Part shown: positions 23,029-32,620 of the stretch, piece by piece
How positions within the stretch are numbered: position 1 is the first letter of the stretch
How the letters are laid out: each line of letters begins with the position of its first letter
Origin: Dryomyza anilis
Lineage: Eukaryota > Arthropoda > Insecta > Diptera > Dryomyzidae
Assembly: GCA_951804985.1 (NCBI GenBank)
Contig: OX638133.1
Span: 76,080,367-76,144,366 of the forward strand
Reading direction: 5' to 3'
Length of the DNA: 64,000 nucleotides
Notes under the pieces: generated by a model
What the model saw: the letters and a program-made list of their open reading frames with translations, nothing else
Databases searched by the model: none
Told to the model about the DNA's origin: nothing
Made by a program: the position numbers and the translations under genes

Positions 23029-23795
23029 ATACCCTACACCTATGAGGTACAGGGTATATTAACTTTGTGCATATATTGTAACGCCCCTTAGGAGGCGTGT
23101 CCGGTATGGAAAAGTATATATTCTTGATCAGCATCACTACCCGAGTCCGTTTAGCCATGTCCGTCCGTCTTGCTGTCCGAATACAGAATAACTTGAGAAA
23201 TACTGATCAGAATGCGATGAAATTTCGTCTCAATATATTTTAGCCAAAAGTAGGAACTGAGTTTGAAAATGAGCCAAATCGGTCAACGGACACGCCCACC
23301 TCCCATACAAGTCACTTTTAAATAACTCTTTCGGAACTAATAACTCGAAAAGTATTCAAGGTATAGTTATAAAATTTAAAACGTATTATTAGAATTCACC
23401 TAAGAATATGCCAACTTTTTTTTTTCATTATTTCCCGGGTTTTCATAGTGGAAATTTGATCCGTAAATTTTTAAAATCAAATCTATGAAATATTAGCCTT
23501 TCAAAATTTTAAATATACGCGTGGTCAGCCCAATTATATTTTTCAAATTTTTTTTTTTAAGTTTTTTTATACTTTAATATACATTTTTTAATTTATGGGG
23601 ATCTAAGACGTAAATTTCTGATATATGAATAATATTCTGAGGGTGGGGAGGTTCAGCATAATTAAAAACTTTAAAATTAAGGTATGCAATTAAATATCCC
23701 ACATTAATATCCCCAACAAAGGTGTAGGGTATTCCATAGTCGGGCCCGACCGACTATAAAAATCCGCCCCATGTGACCTAACTTTCCCAACTCGT
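23029..23795 (+). mobile_element. DINE-1/mini-me-like element, type I, copy 3
   Basis: Full-length style copy: ATACCCTACACCTATGAGGT, GTAACGCCCCTTAGGAGGCG, TATATTCTTGATCAGCATCA, TTTAGCCATGTCCGTCCGTC, AAATCGGTCAACGGACACGC, a TTTCCCGGGTTTTCATAG block, the hairpin ATAGTCGG-GCCCGA-CCGACTAT at 23736-23757 and the end CCCAACTCGTT. Part of the GGGCG...CGCCC hairpin region is deleted relative to other copies. Confidence 0.85.
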
Positions 23796-24303
23796 TAATA
23801 ATCATAAACTTCTCAAAATCCAAAGGAATAAATTTAGTTTACTTGTTTTGATTACTTAAGTATTTGCTTTCTTAATATTAAGATAATAAATTCTATAATT
23901 TTAGTAATATTCTTTGATATTAATAAAATTGTGCTATTTTTCATTCGAACCGAATTCTTCCCGATTTTTAGAAGTTTATTGTCCTCTGTGTACCAAAGTC
24001 CACACTAATACCCAATCCCGCACTATTTTTCTAAAGCTTAAAATTTACAACATATTTGCAAAATATATATATTTATGAATATAAAAAAATGCTTCACAGT
24101 TTATTTAAAATTTAAATTTCACTTCAAAATTTACGCCATTTTTTTTCTATGTAAAGATTAAAACCAAACAGGGTGTAATTGGGCACTTGAATTACGGTGT
24201 TTTAGCTTTTGTTTACAGATTTTACCGACGGCCAGTAAAATGCACAAATTGTCTTTGTGTTGTTACTATATATGTGAAATGTGTTTTAGTTCAAAGTATT
24301 TAT
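23796..24303. other. AT-rich spacer
   Basis: No repeat partner or coding frame was recognised. Confidence 0.4.
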
Positions 24304-24503
24304 GCGTACGACCATGTACGAAGTTACGAAGAATAAAATATTGTCGAATGACCTATTTTCAAAATCGAATTTAAATGCGTATGCTCTAATACACGACTGT
24401 GTAGGCACAGCGTACGACCATATACGAAATTCAGGAGACTGAAATATTGTCGAATGGCCTATTTGTAAAATCGAATTTAAACTGTTTAGGCTCTACCATT
24501 TTG
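24304..24503 (+). repeat. 106-bp tandem duplication, two diverged units
   Basis: GCGTACGACCATGTACGAA at 24304 and GCGTACGACCATATACGAAA at 24410 start two units. Both continue with AATATTGTCGAATG.CCTATT and AAAATCGAATTTAAA. Confidence 0.8.
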
Positions 24504-25313
24504 TACGCTAGTTTCAAAGGATGGCTAACTTTTTGCGCGACTGACATCTAATTATGTGTCTGCTCAATAGTTTTCGTTGTTTTTGGAGTAGCTGAAATTT
24601 AAATTTAGACTTTATTAAATAAAAAAAAACAGTCACGTTTTATAAAACAAAATATATAAACCTATGTTAAGTTAAATTTAGTAGGTATAGAATAAGAAAT
24701 AAAAATAAATGAATCTAATAAATAATAAATCAGTTTAAAGCAACCCAAAGTAACGTTGTATTTATACAGAACGCATCATATAAATTTAACAATTTACAAA
24801 ATTCAAACCAATAACGGAAAATATTATTGTTACTGTGCTATTGTCAGTGCAAGCGTATCTACAATTTTCACAACATTTGTCCAATTAGTGTTGCCATTAC
24901 TACTTTATTTTTCCTTAACGCAACGCATTTTATCAACTTTTTATTTTTGTTTTTACACAATTGGCAACATTTTCGTTGCAACGTATGTTTACAATTTTTC
25001 CAATATAAATGCTGCTGTTGGTGGTATTGTGTTCGATGTACTGCATTTTTTTATGATTTTCACATATGACAACAATATTGCATTAGTGCAACATTCCGCA
25101 ATGTTCAATCCTCCTCCGGTTGTCCCAGCGAATCGTGACCCCATGCATTATGTTCCACTATAGTTAAAAAAATAACTGTCACATTGAAATCTGATAGTTT
25201 TATCATTTTGCAGTGCCCTCATATGTTTGCATTACGGTCTTTTGATGGACATGTTATAAAAAAAGTTATTAACTATTTACAGATCGTTCTAAAAAGATTT
25301 TAATTTGTTAATA
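24504..25313. other. Sequence with a long non-ATG open frame
   Basis: A stop-free plus-strand frame runs about 24756-25163 (135 codons; two hydrophobic stretches; ends MHYVPL before TAG). It opens at TTG with no in-frame ATG for most of its length, and no convincing splice acceptor was noted at its start. The DNA (24830-25160) is rich in GCAACA/TTGCCA words typical of fly non-coding islands. I do not call it a gene. Confidence 0.3.
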
Positions 25314-25315
25314 TA

Positions 25316-26365
25316 CACGGTCAAAAATGTAGGTTCATTTTTTCAACTTTGTAAGTTTGCATATTTATCAAACTAGTTGAATTTCTTAACTTTTAAAGTT
25401 AATTTTAAGTATAAAAGAGTATACATAAAACTCACTCTCAAGGTTATTCAGTTTTTAGTAAAATATACTAACTTCCGTCGAAAACGACATTTCGAATTAT
25501 ATAGCGAGCACCCAAGTGAATGTTACTGATATGGTGAGAACGAATTTAGTTGAGTAATGCGGGTTCGAATCGTGGCCGGGGTGATACGTTTTTTTTATTT
25601 TATTATTATTTTCTATCTATTGATTTTTTTATAATTCTTAATCAATAATTTAAAAATAATAAATTTAAAATAATATAAAGTAAAAAAAAAAAAAAAAAAA
25701 AAAAAATATCACCCTGGCCGTATCAGTAACATTCACTTGTATGCTCTTTATATAATTCGGAACGTGCTTTTCGACGGAAGTTTGTTTATATAACACTAAT
25801 ATTGAATGGTAAATTACAACTTAAAAGTACATTATTTAAACTAAAAAGTTGAACATTTAAATCTAAATGAATTTTCAACTTCAAAGTTTAAATTGATGGT
25901 CCAGTAAAGTATAAAATATATATATTAAAGTTAAGAAATTCATTTTGAAAGTTGAAATTTTGCAATGCATACATTTTTGAACCATCCAATAAATAAAATT
26001 AACCAAGATTGTTTAAAAATTTTAAGTTTTCACTTGAATGTACCACAATTTAAACCAAAAGGTTAGACATTTAATAAAATTAATAAATTTTTCAACCATT
26101 TAGGTAAATAAAAATCAACTAAGATGGTTAAAAATTTAATGTTTTCAACTTGGAAAGTACATAATTTAAATCAAAAGTTTGAAAAGTTAGACTAGTAAAG
26201 TATAGAAAATATATATTAAAGTTAAGAAATTCAATTTCGAAGTTGAAATACATACATTTTTCAACTATACAAGGTAATCAAAATCAACCAAAATGTTTAA
26301 AAATCGTTTTTAAACCAAAAAAAATTGATAAAGGTTGAAAAAATTAACCTGAATTTTGGATCGTG
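25316..26365. mobile_element. TIR element with TA target duplication, 1,050 bp
   Basis: Left end CACGGTCAAAAATGTAGGTT, then CATTTTTTCAAC. The right end inverted reads CACGATCCAAAATTCAGGTT, then AATTTTTTCAAC: about 29 of 35 positions match. TA lies on both sides (25314-25315 and 26366-26367). TA duplication fits the Tc1/mariner superfamily and some others. The interior has a palindrome with a tRNA-like box (25470-25783) and, to the right, diverged repeats of AAGTTAAGAAATTCA and TAAAGTATA-type words. No transposase frame. Confidence 0.7.
25470..25783. repeat. Internal palindrome with tRNA-like B box
   Basis: AACTTCCGTCGAAAACGACA, then AAGTGAATGTTACTGATATG on the left; the right part inverted reads AACTTCCGTCGAAAAGCACG, then AAGTGAATGTTACTGATACG. 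Only the left arm contains GGGTTCGAATCGTGGCC, a good pol III B box within tRNA-like sequence. The centre holds a 25-base A run (25682-25706). It could be a SINE captured and partly inverted, or a tRNA-like ancestor of the element itself. Confidence 0.6.
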
Positions 26366-26430
26366 TAGCATGTTATATTTGTGCACTATATTCGCATTAT
26401 TACAGTGCGTTATACATGATATAAATAAAA

Positions 26431-26880
26431 ACGAGTTGGGAAAGTTAGGTCAAATGGGTAAGTTCGGTCACATGGGGCGGATTTTTATAGTCGGTCGGGC
26501 CCGACTATGGAATACCCTACACCTTTGGTGGGGATATTTAATTGCATACCTTAATTTTAAAGTTTTTAATTATGCTGAACCTCCCCACCCTAAGAATATT
26601 ATTCACATATCAGAAATTTACGTCTTATATCCAAATAAATTAAAAAATGTATATAAAAGTATAAAAAAACTAAAAAAAAAAAAATGAAAAATATAATTGG
26701 GCGGAAATAATGAAAAAAAAAGTGGGCGTATCACGCCCATTTATGGACCACATATTTTTAGGTGAATTCTAATAATACGTTTTAAATTTTATAATTATAC
26801 CTTGAATACTTTTCGAGTTATTAGTTCCGAAAGAGTTGGGAGGTGGGCGTGTCCGTTGACCGATTTGGCTCATTTTCAAA
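26431..26880 (-). mobile_element. Type I DINE-like element, 3' half (part of a chimera)
   Basis: Read on minus, it ends in the usual hairpin (GCCCGA loop) and CCCAACTCGT. It also retains CGGTCAACGGACACGCCCAC but stops abruptly before the core and microsatellite. The region around the CCCGGG block is shortened by an internal deletion. It abuts a type II 5' portion directly. Confidence 0.75.
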
Positions 26881-26883
26881 TTA

Positions 26884-27450
26884 AGTTAAGTGGTATATAG
26901 GTCACCAGGGTATACGAATCCTGAAAATAACTATGAACTTTCCATCCCTGAATAATTTTCTTTCATTTAATACCCATATTTACAAATGGGTAGATGTACC
27001 GAATTTCGATTTTTTTTTTGGGAACCACAAGTCGTTTCGTGGGAAAACATTATTTTCATCTATTTGAGCATAATGTCAATATATATTTGACCAAAAAAAG
27101 TTTACCTAAGCACGTATACAGTAAAATTGATTTGTAGATGTAGATTGATTATATGAGGTATTTGAACATAAGTGGTCGGTTCTCAGGTCACAATAGACCG
27201 ATAATGCCAATTTTCTTGTTCAGACTGCTTATATATATAGGTAATCTAAATCTAAAGTTTCTTTGCTCTAGCTCTTCAACTTTTTCTGTAATCGTGATTT
27301 CAACAGACAGACATACGGACAGACGGACATCGCTAAATCGTCTCAGGAGGTCATGCTGATCAAGAATTTCCATACCGGAGATGCTTTTTTTAGGGTGTTA
27401 CAAACGGCGTATCTAACTTAATATACCCTTTCACTCTTAGTGTAGGGTAT
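26884..27450 (-). mobile_element. Type II DINE-like element, 5' two thirds (part of a chimera)
   Basis: Read on minus: ATACCCTACACTAAGAGTG, a partly decayed core (TTCTTGATCAGCATGACCTC, TTTAGCGATGTCCGTCTGTC), CAGAAAAAGTTGAAGAGC, CCATTTGTAAATATGGGTAT and CGTATACCCTGGTGACC. It lacks the usual 3' third and hairpin, which are replaced by the type I 3' half at 26431-26880. Minus-strand frame 27188-27373 is part of this repeat. Confidence 0.75.
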
Positions 27451-27860
27451 AAAAAGTTAGCAATACTTGTCGCAACATCTTTGTGTTTTTGGTTTACCAG
27501 TTATTATATTTCTTTTGATGTATCTACCGAAATTTGCAACATCGTGCATATTATTTCCTTCCTTCCTGCAAATATTGCCACTTATACAACATGTTGGAAT
27601 ATTTAACAGCAATGATTTTATAAATAAAAAGAAGAAAAAATATAAAGGTTTTAGAAAAACGGACAGCTGCTTGTTTTACAATTTCAATTTTTTTCTTCCG
27701 TTTTTCGTCCGTCTTTTTCTTGGCATTACAGTAAGCTTCATCCTCTTCTTGTACCTTATCCCTCTATTTTCCATTTGGTCCTAATTTTGCATCATCACAT
27801 TCTTAACCACTTATTTGTTGCCAGTTTCCAGCACCTGAGCTCGTTTTCATTCATTTGCAG
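27451..27860. other. Sequence upstream of the candidate exon
   Basis: 27467-27784 is open in one frame but begins at TTG and encodes a low-information hydrophobic string. 27786-27860 has features of a 3' splice region: CTTAACC as a possible branch site at about 27804, then TCGTTTTCATTCATTTGCAG ending at 27860. Confidence 0.35.
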
Positions 27861-28042
27861 GCACTGATCCTAATAATGAAGATTACAGCGGCAATAACAA
27901 AATGTTCAGTTGCATGACGGATGCAAATAATATGGCAACGTGGTACAGTTACGCCACAGCGTTGCCTGATGCAGCAACATTCGGAGCACAAGCAGCCAAC
28001 AGCAAACCAACAAAAATAACTAATATCAGCAACATAGTGTGA
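27861..28042 (+). CDS. Candidate 3'-terminal coding exon of an unidentified gene
   Basis: This is the only segment I would put forward as protein coding, and only tentatively. After a good splice acceptor (pyrimidine-rich, TTTGCAG, 27851-27860), a frame with two leftover bases (GC) then runs 59 codons from ACT at 27863 to TGA at 28040-28042. The peptide starts TDPNNEDYSGNNKMFSCMTD, continues with a WYSYATALPDAATFGAQAA stretch and ends KITNISNIV; Asn/Ala-rich composition is common in fly proteins. Codon use is richer in G/C than the flanks. ATTAAA occurs near 28120, with no AATAAA close by. I do not recognise the family. The upstream exons would lie outside or far away, and the same frame is also open back to 27839, so chance is not excluded. 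Confidence 0.35.
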
Positions 28043-28250
28043 AATTCTTATTTGTTCAGAAGCGTGCGACAGCAGAGCATTCTAAAAGGCAACAACGCAA
28101 AAGTTTCAAGTGTAATATTTAATTAAATATTAGGTGATACAATTTGTTCTGGTGGCAACCATTTTTATTTTACTTGGTTTTTCTGAATTGTTTTAGTAAA
28201 GAATTAATTTAAGGAATTGATAATGATTATTCAAATTGAGAGACTAAAAC

Positions 28251-28395
28251 CCTATGGAATATCGGTTCAAATTCTGGTTCTAATCAACTAAATTATGTGG
28301 GTTCAGATTACGGTTCCGGTTTCACACATTTTTTATTTACGGGACAAACATATCGTTTCCGACTCCTGTTCTGATTCCAAAATTTGAAATAATAG
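28251..28395 (+). repeat. Dispersed repeat 'D' (CGGTTC-rich), copy 1
   Basis: CCTATGGAATATCGGTTCAA, TGGGTTCAGATTACGGTTCC and GGTTTCACACATTTT correspond to 36556-36790 (CCTTTGGAATACCGGTTTCG, TGGGTTCCGGTTTCATCCAT). Degenerate GGTTYCGGTT words repeat within both. Class unknown. Confidence 0.5.
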
Positions 28396-28504
28396 CGATT
28401 CACAATAGAATGCATAAGAACTCCAACAGAAAATTCAAATTGATCAATGTCAAAATTCCAAATATAAAGACAAGAGGAGAATTGTGATTTTTTTATTGCA
28501 CCCT

Positions 28505-28870
28505 GCCATTCGATATGATGCTTCGAGGTGTCGACGTATAAATTCGATCTCGATTAAGATTTGGTATCTATATTACACTGCAATACGTTCTAAGATGTCG
28601 TATGGAGATTATGAAGTTTATTAAAAACGAGAAAAAAAAACAATTCTTGAACGATATCGCATCGAAAATCGAGAAAGATTCGAAAAACATTGCGATATCG
28701 ATGTGATATATATTTAAATATCGTATCTACTTCTTATATTTTATTGTACGACAAATTTAATTTTAGTAGAGATACAGCAACGAGATCGAACTTTTTTTTA
28801 TCGCAGTTAGTTTGAGAAAATATCGATTATCGAAGTGCTCCAAGACATGGCAGACTGGGTACCAACACTG
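28505..28870 (+). repeat. Dispersed repeat 'E' (CGATATCG-rich), copy 1
   Basis: ATCGA/CGATATCG words are frequent. AAAAACATTGCGATATCGAT, GTTTGAGAAAATATCGATTA-type sequence and ACATGGCAGACTG match the copy at 31440-32620 in order. This copy lacks the type I insertion found in the other and so shows the state before insertion. Confidence 0.55.
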
Positions 28871-29446
28871 AGGTAAAAATGTGTTTAAATGAAATATACC
28901 TAATTGTTTTTAAGACAAAATTAAAAACATTTTTATTAAAATTGTTCACTTATTTCTACTTTATTTTAGTAAAAAAATGAAAAATACTATAACTTAAAAA
29001 ATTGAAATCAAAATTTAAAACATTTTCATTCCTGTGTAACAGTATGCTTATTATTATTATTTTTTTTTTGTCTTACTGACAACCATACAAAACTCTGAAA
29101 GAAAAATAGAATATTTCATGCATTGTAATTGTTGGCAATTAAAAAGTTTTTAACATGTTCTAACCCAATTTATAATCCCATATTTCACCAGCATATGTGA
29201 CCATATTAGTTATCATAGTAATTAGATATATGAATCGGATAATGAGTTTAAAATTAAGTAAATCATTTGTAAAGATTTATAAATGATATAGTTAAATTAT
29301 TATACCAATTTTACATTGAATTCAGAAAAAAGCTGTTCGGTTTCACATTATAAGAGATTAAAAAATCAAATACCCTTCAAGTTAAATCAATCTAATGAAT
29401 AATTCAATTCGGACTAATCAAACTTATTTTATAAGTGGAAATATTA
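28871..29446. other. AT-rich spacer
   Basis: Nothing recognised on either strand. Confidence 0.4.
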
Positions 29447-30032
29447 CCAGTTGGGAAGATTAGATCACATGGGAAATTTTAAAGTAGGGGTATTATATAG
29501 TAGGTGTTATTATGATAGTTAGGATTATAAAAATTATAGTCATAATAGTCGATCTAAGCCAACTAAAAATACCCTACACATAAAGGTGGTTACCATTCAA
29601 AGTGGTATATAGGTCACCAGGGTATACGAGTCTTGAAAATAACTACAAACTTTCAATCGCAGAAGAATTTCCATTCATTTGATACCCATATTTACAAATT
29701 GGTAGATGTGCCGAATTTCGATTTTTTTTTGGGAACCACCGTGTTGCGGGAAATTTTTTTTTTCATGTATTTAAGCATGAAGTCAATATATATTTGACCA
29801 AAAAAGTTTACCTAAGTACGTTACATTAAAATTGATCTGTAGATGTAAATTTTATATGAGTTATTTAAATATAAATGGTCAGTTCACAGGTCACAATTAA
29901 ATCGCTAAATCGACTCAGGAGGTCATGCTGATCAAGAATATATATACTTTTCCTTACCGCAGATGCTTCCTTCTGGGTCTTACAAACGGCGTACCAAACT
30001 GAATATACCCTTTCACTCTTAGTGTAGGGTAT
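29447..30032 (-). mobile_element. Type II DINE-like element, copy lacking the microsatellite
   Basis: Read on minus: ATACCCTACACTAAGAGTG, a core (TTCTTGATCAGCATGACCTC, GAGTCGATTTAGCGAT), then directly AATTGTGACCTGTGAACTGA, so the GTCY tract and neighbours are deleted. It continues through CGTATACCCTGGTGACCTAT and a decayed hairpin to CCCAACTGGT. Useful as the least interrupted guide to the order of type II segments. Confidence 0.7.
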
Positions 30033-30475
30033 AAAAATCGAAACCGTCCAATTAAATGGAGGTTGATTTTAGAATGAAGCGAATTGATTTAAGATAATTA
30101 AATTAAATTTATTAAACTGAAAATAAGGTATTGAATAGTCAAATTGTTATCAGAGATTAATATACATTCAAATGCAATTTCAGACAAGTGAACAACAAAA
30201 CTTCTGATGTCCAAATGGATTATTTTGAAATCAAATATTTTAAAATGAGGTAAATTGATTCAAAAATGGTCAAATGGACACTGAAATGGACAATCTAAAT
30301 ATTTAAATATAGATTTGCAAAAACAAAAAGAAAGCATAGCATTAGAGATCTAGTCTGATATAAAATATATACTTTTATTTTATTATGAAAATCATAGATG
30401 TTATGCAATAAATAAAACAGTACAGCACAATAAATTGTATAATAACTTTATAGTAGTACAAATTTATACCCCTAC
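30033..30475. other. AT-rich spacer
   Basis: Several TGA.TTA/GGATTGA-like words but no clear repeat or coding frame. Confidence 0.35.
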
Positions 30476-30900
30476 ACGTCTACGTTAGGCGCTATGGGGT
30501 CATAAAGGGTTCAAAGGATAATCAATATAGTTCGTCGTTTTGTAGCAAAATGGTTTATTGAACGTTTTTGATGTCTAAGGAGCAATTATAGGGAACTTCC
30601 TGAGAATGATTTTTCCTGAACGCTTTATGTGTGTATCGTAACGATTTACCACTATTTTTAATTGTTTTCTATTAACAATTCCGTTAAAGAGTTATAACCA
30701 GTAGAAGAAGTCAGAAAACTACCATTATGTCTTTGAGAAAAATATTCGTCTTTAAAGTTGAGCTAGGGTCTCTAACCAACTAAATTCTCCAACACGTACT
30801 ATTTCTGAAATATAAGCCTACTTATAACGAATAATAGTTCTTACTTCAATTTTGAATAATGTCGTAGAAATATATTATTACAATTATTTTAGTGCATTGA
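30476..30900 (+). repeat. Dispersed repeat 'B', copy 2
   Basis: Second copy of the repeat at 4258-4745, same orientation: TTAGGCGCTATGG, ACGTTTTTGATGTCTAAGGA, GATTTACCACTATTTTTAAT, GAAGAAGTCAGAAAAC, CTGAAATATAAGCCTACT. Confidence 0.65.
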
Positions 30901-31439
30901 ACATATTATGAAATTACTTAAGTAATTAATAAAGAAAAGTTTTTAAAATATTTCTATTCATAGACTATTAAAAATTAAAGTCTTTTTTTTTGACAATTTG
31001 CACATAGCATAAAATGTCAAAAATCTGATTTTAATTTTAAAGTCTAATTTAAATTGTTTAAGAATATGCGCTATTTTTTTTAAATAATTGATATACCCTA
31101 GCAGAGGCATGTCAAACTCATCTGGCATCACAAGCCGCATTGGAAATTCAAAAGATGAGACAGGCCGAATATGTGTACCATAAGAAAAAAAAATCGTTTT
31201 TTACATTTGGTTCTTCGGTTGTAAAATAAAATATACTGTTAAGATGATAAAAATTTCCATTCTTTTTCGTTGAAAGCGCCGCAGGTGAAATTTTGATTTC
31301 AAAAAATGGTACAATTTTTGTATGTTTAAAATATATCAAAAAAGTGTCCTAACTATAAGTATTTACAAAGGAGTATATTTCAAACATTAGAGAAAATTTT
31401 ATAAAACAGACAACTGATAATCATCCAAAATTGTTGCAA
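30901..31439. other. AT-rich sequence
   Basis: Minus-strand frames (30958-31140, 31148-31339) show no recognisable domain. No repeat partner was noticed. Confidence 0.35.
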
Positions 31440-32355
31440 CTTTTAAAATATGTCGGAAAAATCGTACGATATCGAAGTAGATATTGTACCAATATCGAAG
31501 GCCTAATCATACTAAAACTACAAAAAAAGTTAAAAGCGACATATCGCATTTTTTTTTGAAACGATAATAAAATAGTTCAAATATATCGATATTTATTTGA
31601 AAAACATTGCGATATCAATGTGAAAAATGTTTAAATATCCTGACATAACATTTTACACCCCGAAAACAACGAAATTTTAAAAACGAGTTGGGAAAGTTAG
31701 GGCACATGGGTAAGTTCGGTCACATGGGGCGGATTTTTATAGTCGGTCGGGCCCGACTATGGAATACCCTACACCTTTGGTGGGGATATTAATGTGGGAT
31801 ATTTATTTGCATACCTTAATTTTAAAGATTTTAATTATGCTGAACCTACCCACCTTCAGAATATTATTCATATATCAGAAATTTACGTCTTATATCCCCA
31901 TAAATTAAAAAATTTATATAAAAGTATAAACAACTAAAAAAAAAATTGAAAAATATAATTGGGCGGACCACTCCTATATTTAAAATTTTGAAAGGCTAAT
32001 ATTTCATAGATTTGATTTTAATAATTTATGGATCAAATTTCCACTATGAAAACCCGGGAAATAATGAAAAAAAAAAGTGGGCGGATCACGCCCATTTTTG
32101 GACCACATATTTTTAGGTAAATTCTAACAATACGTATTAAATTTTATGACTATACCTTGAATACTTTTCGAAATATTAGTTTCGAAAGAGTTATATAAAA
32201 GTGACTTGTATGGGAGGTGGGCGTGTCCGTTGACCGATTTGGCTCATTTTCAAACTCAGTTCCTACTTTTGGCTAAAATATATTGAGACGAAATTTCATC
32301 GCATTCTTCAGTATTTCTCAAGTTATTTTGTATTCGGACAGCAAGACAGCAAGAC

Positions 32356-32398
<43 letters not shown>

Positions 32399-32620
32399 GG
32401 ACATGGCTAAACGGACTCGGGTAGTGATGCTGATTAAGAATATATATACTTTTCCATACCGGACACGCCTCCTAAGGGGCGTTACAATATATGCACAAAG
32501 TTAATATACCCTGTACCTCATAGGAGTAGGGTATAATTAGCAACAAGATTGGATTTTTCTTATATAAGTTAGTTTGAGAAAACTTCGACGCATAAATCAC
32601 ATGGCAGACTGATGAAATTA
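31440..32620 (+). repeat. Dispersed repeat 'E', copy 2, split by a type I element
   Basis: The left part 31440-31682 (CGATATCGAAGTAGATATTG, AAAAACATTGCGATATCAAT, TTTAAATATC) and the right part 32535-32620 (AGCAACAAGAT, AGTTAGTTTGAGAAAA, ACATGGCAGACTG) are continuous in the copy at 28505-28870. Confidence 0.55.
31683..32534 (-). mobile_element. DINE-1/mini-me-like element, type I, copy 5 (near full length)
   Basis: At 852 bp it is among the longest copies. Read on minus: ATACCCTACTCCTATGAGGT, GGAGGCGTGTCCGGTATGG, core TATATATTCTTAATCAGCAT, (GTCT)n at 32356-32399, CGGTCAACGGACACGCCCAC, a second hairpin GGGCG-TGATC-CGCCC, TTTCCCGGGTTTTCATAGTG, the 3' hairpin and CCCAACTCGT. It is inserted in repeat 'E' with no target duplication, consistent with rolling-circle transposition. 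The frame 32283-32504 is element sequence, not a gene. Confidence 0.85.

Noticed and set aside
24756..25163. 135-codon open frame with hydrophobic stretches
   Set aside because: It opens at TTG, has no in-frame ATG for most of its length and no evident splice acceptor; the composition fits a non-coding island.
25515..25590. Possible functional tRNA gene with GGTTCGAATC
   Set aside because: The T-arm motif is present but acceptor and D-arm pairing are not; it lies inside a palindromic element.
27467..27784. 105-codon hydrophobic frame upstream of the candidate exon
   Set aside because: TTG start, no motif, composition driven by T-rich DNA.
32283..32504. 73-codon frame with RQTDRQTDRQTD repeat
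   Set aside because: It is the GACA microsatellite and flanks of a type I element.
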